Shown: positions 27,479-35,393 of the stretch, in pieces | Numbering within the stretch: the stretch's first letter is position 1 | Layout: every line of letters begins with the position of its first letter | Source of the DNA: Gammaproteobacteria bacterium | Lineage (GTDB): Bacteria > Pseudomonadota > Gammaproteobacteria > SG8-11 | Length of the DNA stretch: 42,211 nt | Direction: 5' to 3' | Assembly: GCA_024641505.1 (NCBI GenBank) | Contig: JAHECY010000031.1 | Location: 1 to 42,211, forward strand | Translations under genes and position numbers: made by a program | Notes under the pieces: generated by a model | What the model was told of the DNA's origin: nothing | The model's database searches: none | Seen by the model: only the letters and a program-made list of their open reading frames with translations

Positions 27479-28792
27479 TTGTTTGAACGCCCGAAGTCAG
27501 GTGAACGCGCTGTCCTCGTTCACATTGATTTTTCCGATGAAAATCAGAAGGAAGCATTAAGCGAATTCAAGGAGCTGGCAATTTCGGCAGGAGTGCAAGT
27601 AACTGCCGTGGTCAGCACCCAACGTCACCGCCCTGATCCAAAGTATTTTCTTGGCAGTGGTAAAGTGGATGAGCTGCGTCAACTGGTGGCCGAAGGCCAT
27701 GTGGACGTGGCGCTGGTCAATCATGATTTGTCGCCATCGCAAGAACGTAATCTGGAACGGGAGATTCAGTGCCGGGTGCTGGACCGATCCGGTCTGATTC
27801 TGGATATATTTGCCCAACGGGCCCGTTCCCATGATGGTCGGCTGCAGGTGGAGTTGGCCCAGCTGGAGCATCTTTCCACCCGACTGGTGCGGGGCTGGAC
27901 GCACTTGGAACGGCAGAAGGGTGGTATTGGTCTGCGCGGTCCGGGTGAAACCCAGTTGGAAACCGACCGCCGATTGATCGGCGGGCGCATCAAGCAATTG
28001 CATAAGCGCCTGAGCAAGGTACAGAGCCGCCGACAACAGGGGCGTCGCTCCCGGCAGCGGGCGGAGATTCCCACGGTGTCGCTGGTGGGTTATACCAATG
28101 CCGGTAAATCCACCCTGTTCAACGTGTTGACCAGCAGTGAGGTCTACGCGGCGGATCAGTTGTTCGCCACCCTGGATCCCACGCTGCGCCGGGTCGAGCT
28201 GCCCGACGCGGAACCGGTTATCCTCGCAGACACTGTCGGTTTCATTCGCCACTTACCCCATCAATTGGTTGCCGCGTTCCAGTCCACCCTGGAGGAAACC
28301 CGGGAGGCGGATTTGCTGTTGCATCTGATCGATGCCACCGATGAGGAAAGACAGGACCACCTGGAAGAAGTGCACAAGGTGCTCAGGGAGATCGATGCCT
28401 TTGAGGTGCCGCGCATCGAGGTGTACAACAAAATTGACATGCTGGAGGGATTTCAGCCGCGTATCGACCGGGATGAGCACGGCCGGGCGGTACGGGTGTG
28501 GATATCCGCGGTCAGCGGCGCGGGTCTGGATTTGCTGCGCCAGGTCCTGGTGGAAACCTTCCGCGTTCGGGTGTTCCGTACCCTGGTGCAAATTCCGGTC
28601 GATGCCGGACGGCTGCGGGCGCGACTCTACGAAAAGGGCGTGGTTATCAGCGAACGGGTGATTAATGACCAGATTCTGGAGCTGGATGTTGAAATGCCGG
28701 ACAAATATTGGCATGCATTGCAGAAGGATTCGGAGTTCGCCGGGCATTTGATTTACCCAACCGACAGTAAATACCTTGCGGGCGCGGCATAA
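27479..28792 (+). CDS. hflX: Ribosome-associated GTPase HflX
   Basis: The 437-residue TRAFAC GTPase rescues or splits stalled ribosomes. The N-terminal HflX domain contains the Gly-rich GPGETQLETDRR segment. The G domain has G1 GYTNAGKST, G3 DTVGF and G4 NKID. The start is TTG at 27479, supported by GGGAGGTCTGA upstream and by agreement with known HflX N-termini (MF-R-SGE-AVLVHI pattern). It lies 29 bp after hfq. Confidence 0.97.
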   Translation: MFERPKSGERAVLVHIDFSDENQKEALSEFKELAISAGVQVTAVVSTQRHRPDPKYFLGSGKVDELRQLVAEGHVDVALVNHDLSPSQERNLEREIQCRVLDRSGLILDIFAQRARSHDGRLQVELAQLEHLSTRLVRGWTHLERQKGGIGLRGPGETQLETDRRLIGGRIKQLHKRLSKVQSRRQQGRRSRQRAEIPTVSLVGYTNAGKSTLFNVLTSSEVYAADQLFATLDPTLRRVELPDAEPVILADTVGFIRHLPHQLVAAFQSTLEETREADLLLHLIDATDEERQDHLEEVHKVLREIDAFEVPRIEVYNKIDMLEGFQPRIDRDEHGRAVRVWISAVSGAGLDLLRQVLVETFRVRVFRTLVQIPVDAGRLRARLYEKGVVISERVINDQILELDVEMPDKYWHALQKDSEFAGHLIYPTDSKYLAGAA

Positions 28793-28888
28793 GGCCCTTA
28801 AAATTCAACGTTTTGATTGGGCGTTCCTGCGCGTTGCGGCTGGGGCGGCAGTCATTTTTCCAAAAACTCTACCTTTGGGGAGCAACGC

Positions 28889-30100
28889 ATGGCCTGGAAT
28901 GAACCGGGTGACGGTGGCAATAAGGATCCGTGGGGTAACCGTGGCGGACAAGAAGGCCCACCGGATCTTGACGAAGCAATTAAGAATCTACAGAAGAAGC
29001 TCGGTGCGCTGTTCGGTGGCGGCCGTACCGGCGGTGGTGTCGGTACCAGCGGCGCCGGCGGCGGTAAGCTGGCTTTGCTGATACTCATCGCCATAGGTGC
29101 GATCTGGTTTCTGTCAGGTTTTTATACGGTCGAGGAAGGCAAGCAGGGTGTGGTTCTGCAGTTCGGCGCCTATCGCACCACGACCATGCCGGGTCTCCAT
29201 TGGTATCCGCGCTTCGTACAGAGTGTGGAGCAGGTGGATGTTTCCAAAATTCGTACCGTTGATATCGGTTATCGAGGTACGCGTGGCAAGAATACCCAGA
29301 TGGAACGGGAATCTCTGATGCTCACCCAGGATGAGAACATCGTCGATATTCAGTTGGCGGTGCAATACCGGGTGAAAGATCCGAAAAATTATCTGTTCAG
29401 TCTGCGCGATCCCGACGTCACCTTGATCGAGGCCACGGAAAGCGCAATCCGCGAAATCATCGGCAAGAGCAAGATGGATTTCATGCTCACCGAGGGCCGG
29501 GGCGATGTCGGATCAAGCGCCATCAAAATGGTGCAGCAGATTCTGGATAATTATAATTCCGGTTTGTTGATTACCCGGGTTAATTTGCTGGACGCGCAAC
29601 CACCGGAACAGGTGCAGCACGCCTTCGCCGATGCGGTCAAAGCCCGCGAAGATGAAGAACGCCTCAAAAACAAAGCGCAAGCCTACGCCAATGACATTTT
29701 ACCCAAAGCGCGTGGCGGTGCCGCGCGGCAACTGGAAGAAGCAGCCGCTTACAAATCCCAGGTCATCGCCCGGGCTGAAGGTGAAGCCAGTCGCTTTTCC
29801 CAGGTTTTGAAAGAATATGAGAAAGCGCCGGCGGTCACCCGGGAACGTATGTATCTGGACACCATGGAATCAGTGCTGTCATCCGTAAGCAAAGTAATGG
29901 TCGATGTGAAAGGCGGCAACAATCTGCTGTATCTGCCACTGGACCGTATGATTGGTCAAGGGAAGGGACCGATGCTGGACGCGCAATCCCCGATCGATAG
30001 CTCCAGTGCCAATGTGGTCGACGAACCCAGCGACAAAGTGAAACGACAGGCGAATCAGAGTCTGCGTGATCGCTTGCGCAGTGACAGAGAGGGCCGGTAA
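28889..30100 (+). CDS. hflK: HflK subunit of the HflKC complex
   Basis: The 403-residue SPFH protein has a Gly-rich cytosolic N-terminus (NEPGDGGNKDPWG), one TM (LALLILIAIGAIWFLSGFY) and a periplasmic SPFH/band-7 domain (VVLQFGAYRTTTMPGLHW). A long Ala/Glu-rich coiled coil follows (AREDEERLKNKAQAYAND onward). With HflC it forms a cage around FtsH and regulates membrane proteolysis. The ATG at 28889 has TTTGGGGAG upstream. hflC starts immediately after the stop. Confidence 0.97.
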   Translation: MAWNEPGDGGNKDPWGNRGGQEGPPDLDEAIKNLQKKLGALFGGGRTGGGVGTSGAGGGKLALLILIAIGAIWFLSGFYTVEEGKQGVVLQFGAYRTTTMPGLHWYPRFVQSVEQVDVSKIRTVDIGYRGTRGKNTQMERESLMLTQDENIVDIQLAVQYRVKDPKNYLFSLRDPDVTLIEATESAIREIIGKSKMDFMLTEGRGDVGSSAIKMVQQILDNYNSGLLITRVNLLDAQPPEQVQHAFADAVKAREDEERLKNKAQAYANDILPKARGGAARQLEEAAAYKSQVIARAEGEASRFSQVLKEYEKAPAVTRERMYLDTMESVLSSVSKVMVDVKGGNNLLYLPLDRMIGQGKGPMLDAQSPIDSSSANVVDEPSDKVKRQANQSLRDRLRSDREGR

Positions 30101-30970
30101 ATGAATAAGGCTATGACAATGGTCATCGGCACGCTGTTGCTGGGGCTGCTGATCGCGAATTTTGTGTTGTATACCGTGGATGAGCGCGACCGCGTGATCC
30201 TGTTTCAGTTCGGGGAAATCGTCAAGGATGATTCCCAACCGGGCTTGCACTGGAAAACGCCTATCGTCAATACCGTGCGCAAGTTCGATAAACGCACCCA
30301 AACGTTGGACGCGGAACCCGAGCGCTATCTCACCAGCGAGAAAAAGAACGTGATCGTGGATTCGTTCGTGAAATGGCGTATCGACAACGTTTCGGATTTC
30401 TTCACCAGTACCGGTGGCGAGATCAGTAATGCCAACCAGCGACTGTCGCAGATCATCAATGACGGTTTGCGCGAGGAGTTCGGCAAGCGCACGATCCAGG
30501 AAGTGGTGTCGGGCGAACGTTCCCTGATTATGAGCATTCTGACGGAGCAGGCCAAGAAGAGCGCCTTGGAACTCGGTATCGACGTCATTGACGTGCGTAT
30601 TCGGCGTATCGATCTGCCGCAGGAAGTCAGTACTTCGGTGTATGACCGTATGGAAGCCGAACGTGAGCGCGTCGCCATGGACTTGCGCTCACGGGGCGCC
30701 GAAGCCGCGGAGCGAATTCGCGCCGGAGCGGATCGCGAGGCGACGATTATCAAGGCCGAAGCTTATCGTGACGCGGAACGCACCCGTGGCGAGGGCGATG
30801 CCGCCGCCGCAGACATCTACGCCCGAGCGTATTCCAAGAACAAGGAATTTTATTCCCTGTATCGCAGTTTAAATGCGTATCGCAGTTCTTTCAGCGGCAA
30901 GGATGACATGATGGTGTTGAAGCCGGATTCGGACTTTTTCAAATACTTCACCCAGTCCACGGCAAAGTAG
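30101..30970 (+). CDS. hflC: HflC subunit of the HflKC complex
   Basis: The 289-residue SPFH partner of HflK has one N-terminal TM (MVIGTLLLGLLIANFVLY), the band-7 domain (RVILFQFGEIVKDDSQPGLHW) and a coiled-coil C-terminus with EAYRDAERTRGEGDAAAADIYARAY, typical of HflC. It is adjacent to hflK with no gap. Its TAG stop (30968-30970) is the first part of a dispersed repeat, so the end of the protein is set by the repeat copy. Confidence 0.97.
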   Translation: MNKAMTMVIGTLLLGLLIANFVLYTVDERDRVILFQFGEIVKDDSQPGLHWKTPIVNTVRKFDKRTQTLDAEPERYLTSEKKNVIVDSFVKWRIDNVSDFFTSTGGEISNANQRLSQIINDGLREEFGKRTIQEVVSGERSLIMSILTEQAKKSALELGIDVIDVRIRRIDLPQEVSTSVYDRMEAERERVAMDLRSRGAEAAERIRAGADREATIIKAEAYRDAERTRGEGDAAAADIYARAYSKNKEFYSLYRSLNAYRSSFSGKDDMMVLKPDSDFFKYFTQSTAK

Positions 30971-30987
30971 GGTGCGTATTACGCACC
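30967..30987 (+). repeat. Dispersed palindromic repeat, copy after hflC
   Basis: This is an exact copy of the unit TAGGGTGCGTATTACGCACC with a preceding G. Its TAG is the hflC stop. GTGTTTTT follows, so the palindrome plus T run could also act as a terminator. Confidence 0.85.
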
Positions 30988-31051
30988 GTGTTTTTATCGT
31001 GCGGACGACGGTGCAGGGTGCGGTGGGTTTAAGGCTGTAGGAGGCTGCACT

Positions 31052-31240
31052 TTGGAATGGCGGGATTTGTTCATGGCGTTGGCATTGTTGCTGGTTATCG
31101 AGGGTATTTTGCCTTTCCTCAACCCCGCCGCCATGCGCCGTTTGCTGCAGACGATGACGCAGATGGACGATAAAACGCTTCGGTTCAGCGGCCTTACCAG
31201 CATGGTCGCCGGTGTAATTATTTTATATTTAGTAAACTGA
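31052..31240 (+). CDS. DUF2065 (YjeT-like) small membrane protein
   Basis: The 62-residue protein has two TM segments (LFMALALLLVIEGILPFLNP and FSGLTSMVAGVIILYLV) joined by a basic/polar loop RRLLQTMTQMDD. This is the DUF2065/YjeT family, commonly found between hflC and hisZ or purA; function is unknown. The start is TTG at 31052, supported by AGGAGG 8 bases upstream. It ends 2 bp before hisZ, implying coupled translation. Confidence 0.85.
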   Translation: MEWRDLFMALALLLVIEGILPFLNPAAMRRLLQTMTQMDDKTLRFSGLTSMVAGVIILYLVN

Positions 31241-31242
31241 TC

Positions 31243-32424
31243 ATGACCCAATCCAATCGTTGGCTGCTGCCTGTCGGCATCATGGAATTGTTGCCCGCGC
31301 AGGCGGAACCCATGGAACAGTTACGGCGCCGCATTCTGGACATGTTCCACAGCTGGGGCTATGAACTGGTGATGCCGCCATTCATCGAATACCTGGATGC
31401 GTTGCTCACCGGTACCAGCAAAGACCTGGATCTACAGACGTTCAAGATCACCGATCAACTCAGCGGCCGCATGATGGGCCTGCGTACCGATATGACGCCG
31501 CAGGTGGCGCGCATCGACGCCCACCACCTGCGCCGCAACACTCCTGTGCGTTTGTGTTACCTCGGTACCGTGTTGCGTACTCTGCCCGACGGTTTTGGTT
31601 CGTCGCGCAGTCCCCTGCAAGTGGGGGCGGAACTCTACGGTCACCGCGGCGTGGAGAGCGACCTGGAAGTGATCAGGCTGATGGTCGCCATGCTCAATTT
31701 GACCGGCTTGACCCGCTTGCACCTGGACCTGGGGCATGTGGGAATCTATCGGGGTCTGGCGCGTCAGGCGCGGCTGAATGACACCCAGGAAGCCCAGTTG
31801 TTCGACGCTTTGCAACGCAAGGCACGGGCCGAAATCGATGAACTGGTGGCGGGGCTGGACGCGCCGGATCCGGTAAAGCAGATGCTGGCGGGCTTGATGC
31901 ACCTCAACGGCAATGCCGAGGTGCTGGGCAAGGCGGCCACCCATTTACAGCCGGCCGAGGACAATGTCAAGGCGGCGTTGGCCAATCTGGTGGATCTGGG
32001 GCAGCGTCTGGAGCAGGTGTTGCCGGAGGTGGCGATCAATTACGACCTGGCGGAGTTGCGCGGTTACCAATACCAGACCGGTATTGTGTTCGCCGCTTAT
32101 GTGCCCGGTCATGGCCAGGAAGTCAGCCGCGGCGGCCGCTACGACGACATCGGCGCGGTGTTCGGTCGCGCCCGGCCGGCCACCGGTTTTAGCGCCGATC
32201 TTAAGGTGCTGATGGAGTTGGGTGCGATACCCTTACACGAATATCGGGGCATCTACGCCCCGTGCGACGACGATGTGGCATTGCAGGCACTGGTGGACAC
32301 CCTGCGCATCCAGGGCGAGCGCGTCATCCACGGCCTGCCCGGCCAGGTGGACGACCCCCGGGAAATGGGCTGCAACCGCCGCTTACAGAAAGATAAGGGC
32401 AAGTGGCGGGTAACTGAATTGTAG
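31243..32424 (+). CDS. hisZ: ATP phosphoribosyltransferase regulatory subunit
   Basis: The 393-residue HisRS paralog lacks the anticodon domain. It binds the short form of HisG and confers histidine feedback. Class II synthetase-like motifs are retained (MPPFIEYLDALLTGT, LRTDMTPQVARI, RGYQYQTGIVFAAY, GGRYDDIGAVFGRARPATGF). Its position before purA is conserved in many gamma- and betaproteobacteria. It implies a short-form HisG elsewhere. The TAG stop lies in a repeat copy (32421-32441). Confidence 0.95.
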   Translation: MTQSNRWLLPVGIMELLPAQAEPMEQLRRRILDMFHSWGYELVMPPFIEYLDALLTGTSKDLDLQTFKITDQLSGRMMGLRTDMTPQVARIDAHHLRRNTPVRLCYLGTVLRTLPDGFGSSRSPLQVGAELYGHRGVESDLEVIRLMVAMLNLTGLTRLHLDLGHVGIYRGLARQARLNDTQEAQLFDALQRKARAEIDELVAGLDAPDPVKQMLAGLMHLNGNAEVLGKAATHLQPAEDNVKAALANLVDLGQRLEQVLPEVAINYDLAELRGYQYQTGIVFAAYVPGHGQEVSRGGRYDDIGAVFGRARPATGFSADLKVLMELGAIPLHEYRGIYAPCDDDVALQALVDTLRIQGERVIHGLPGQVDDPREMGCNRRLQKDKGKWRVTEL

Positions 32425-32441
32425 GGTGCGTATTAGGCGCC
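32421..32441 (+). repeat. Dispersed palindromic repeat, degenerate copy after hisZ
   Basis: TAGGGTGCGTATTAGGCGCC matches the consensus at 18 of 20 positions. The changes are in the right half. Its TAG is the hisZ stop codon. Confidence 0.8.
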
Positions 32442-32524
32442 GCGCTTTCCCAGACAAACGATGAATTTATTAAGAGGGGCAGGGTGCACACCACAAGCAC
32501 CCGAGTTTTTGTAACACAACATAG

Positions 32525-33829
<1,305 letters not shown>

Positions 33830-33901
33830 TTCCCGTGCGGGAACAATGCGCGGGTGCGTGACTTTACAAACGCATTTGTCAATGACACTGCGGCATTGAC
33901 T

Positions 33902-33986
33902 GTAGGGTGCGTATTACGCACCGTTGCTCTGGTCATGATTGCGACGTCGTTCGATATTTAAAACCGGTGCGTAATACGCACCCTAC
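33902..33986. repeat. REPIN: inverted pair of the palindromic repeat
   Basis: The left copy (33902-33922) and right copy (33966-33986) are exact and in opposite orientation, separated by 43 bp. The whole 85-bp unit can fold into one long hairpin. It lies between purA and the epimerase gene. Confidence 0.88.
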
Positions 33987-34023
33987 GCACCGAGCTGGCG
34001 TCATGTTTGAACAACGGTTGACT

Positions 34024-34962
34024 ATGAACTCCACCATCAACGCACTCGTCACCGGCGGCGCCGGCTTCATCGGCTCCCATCTCGTCGATCGCCTGCTGGC
34101 GGACGGCGCCGCGGTCACCGTGCTCGACAATTTCTCCACCGGCAAACACGAGAATCTCGTGCCGCATGACAAGCTGCAGGTGGTGGCAGGGGATGTCGGC
34201 GATTACGCCACCGTCGAGCGGCTGGCCCAGGGCATGACCTGGATTTTCCATGAAGCCGCCGTCGCCTCCGTGCCCGCCACCATCGACGATCCCGTCGGTT
34301 CTCATCAAACTAATTATGTCGGCACCCTGAACGTGCTGGAGGCGGCGCGCAAGCATCGGGTGCAGCGGGTTATGTTCGCCGCATCCGCCGCGGCATACGG
34401 CGACTTACCGGAAATCCCGAAGACCGAGACCATGGCCGTCAAGCCCCTGTCGCCCTACGCGGTGGACAAGCTGGCCTCGGAGTACATCTGCCGCGTGTAT
34501 CATCAGTTGTATGGGGTGGAAACCGTGTGCTTGCGCTATTTCAACGTGTTCGGTCCGCGCCAGGACCCGTCATCGCCGTATTCCGGCGTGATTTCCGTGT
34601 TTACCGACCGGGTGAGCAAGGGGCAGGCGCCGACGATCTTCGGTGATGGTGAGCAAACCCGGGATTTCGTTTATGTCGCCGATGTGGTGGCGGCGAATAT
34701 CCAGGCGGCCACGGTAGCCGGGATCGGCGGTGAGACCTTTAATATCGCCAATCAGCGCCAGACATCGCTGAACGAGTTATTACGGCAGGTATGCGCGGTC
34801 TACGGGAAAAATCTGCAGCCCGGCTATGACGCGCCGCGCGCCGGCGATATCAAGCACTCCCTGGCGGACACCGGTAAGGCCAGAAACATTTTGCAGTGGC
34901 AACCCAAGGTGGGTTTGCAGCAGGGGCTGCAGGCGTTGATCGACTCGCTGCGCGGTGCGTAA
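34024..34962 (+). CDS. NAD-dependent sugar-nucleotide epimerase (SDR)
   Basis: The product is 312 residues from ATG 34024; ATG 34003 is an alternative. The Rossmann motif is GGAGFIGSHL. The active site has Ser in AASAAAYGD and Tyr/Lys in YAVDK, followed by RYFNVFGPRQDPSS, which is characteristic of extended SDRs such as UDP-glucose or UDP-N-acetylglucosamine 4-epimerases (WbpP-like). It probably supplies a sugar for surface glycans. The exact substrate cannot be assigned. The last codons and the TAA stop (CGC GGT GCG TAA) fall in a degenerate repeat copy. Confidence 0.88.
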   Translation: MNSTINALVTGGAGFIGSHLVDRLLADGAAVTVLDNFSTGKHENLVPHDKLQVVAGDVGDYATVERLAQGMTWIFHEAAVASVPATIDDPVGSHQTNYVGTLNVLEAARKHRVQRVMFAASAAAYGDLPEIPKTETMAVKPLSPYAVDKLASEYICRVYHQLYGVETVCLRYFNVFGPRQDPSSPYSGVISVFTDRVSKGQAPTIFGDGEQTRDFVYVADVVAANIQAATVAGIGGETFNIANQRQTSLNELLRQVCAVYGKNLQPGYDAPRAGDIKHSLADTGKARNILQWQPKVGLQQGLQALIDSLRGA

Positions 34963-34974
34963 TACCCGCCCGAC
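34954..34974 (-). repeat. Degenerate repeat copy at the epimerase 3' end
   Basis: GGTGCGTAATACCCGCCCGA matches the reverse orientation of the repeat with a few changes. It encodes the last two residues and the stop of the epimerase. Another partial copy (GGGATACGCACCAC) lies near 34993-35006. Confidence 0.65.
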
Positions 34975-35087
34975 GTGTCTCGCTGCGTGGTGTGGGATAC
35001 GCACCACGCATGTCGCCGTCAAGAGTGCGCGGGACGCAACACACCGTAGCCACCGATACTGATGATGCAATATGCCGTCGCCGCCGC

Positions 35088-35175
35088 GTAGGGTGCGTAT
35101 TACGCACCATGTTCTTTATTTGTTCCGCACCGCTGCCTGGATGTCTCGGTGTGTGGTGCGTAATACGCACCCTAC
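35088..35175. repeat. REPIN: second inverted pair
   Basis: Exact copies at 35088-35108 and 35155-35175 lie in opposite orientation with a 46-bp spacer. The spacer is unrelated to that of the 33.9-kb pair. Its right end abuts the tandem array. Confidence 0.88.
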
Positions 35176-35364
35176 GCGGTTCTAGGGTACATGACCGGAT
35201 GCCTGTGCACCCCACGCGGTTCTAGGGTACCTGACCGGATGCCTGTGCACCCCACACGGTTCTAGCGTACATGACCGGATGCCTGTGCACCCCACGCGGT
35301 TCTAGGGTACATGACCGGATGCCTGTGCACCCCACACGGTTCTGGCGTACATGACCGGATGCCG
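35175..35364. repeat. Tandem array of a 40-bp unit, 4.75 copies
   Basis: Units begin at 35175, 35215, 35255, 35295 and 35335; the last is cut at 30 bp by the palindromic repeat. Each contains CGGTTCTAGGGTACATGACC followed by GGATGCCTGTGCACCCCA, with small changes. Units 3 and 5 share CACGG and a G-to-C change (GCGTAC), so the array looks partly duplicated as 80-bp blocks. Confidence 0.92.
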
Positions 35365-35385
35365 GTAGGGTGCGTATTACGCACC
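35365..35385 (+). repeat. Dispersed palindromic repeat, single copy
   Basis: This is an exact copy that closes the tandem array on the right. It stands 8 bp from the stop of the beta-helix protein gene, which runs toward it. Confidence 0.88.
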
Positions 35386-35393
35386 GTGATTTT

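Larger units (their letters stand above)
34963..35393. other. Repeat field between epimerase and beta-helix genes
   Basis: This 431-bp gene-free stretch is almost wholly repeats. It holds partial palindromic copies, one REPIN (35088-35175), a 40-bp tandem array (35175-35364) and a final single palindromic copy (35365-35385). Open frames here are only translations of repeats. Confidence 0.8.

Noticed and set aside
35175-35364. CRISPR array
   Set aside because: The 40-bp units are directly adjacent with no unique spacers, so this is a simple tandem repeat.
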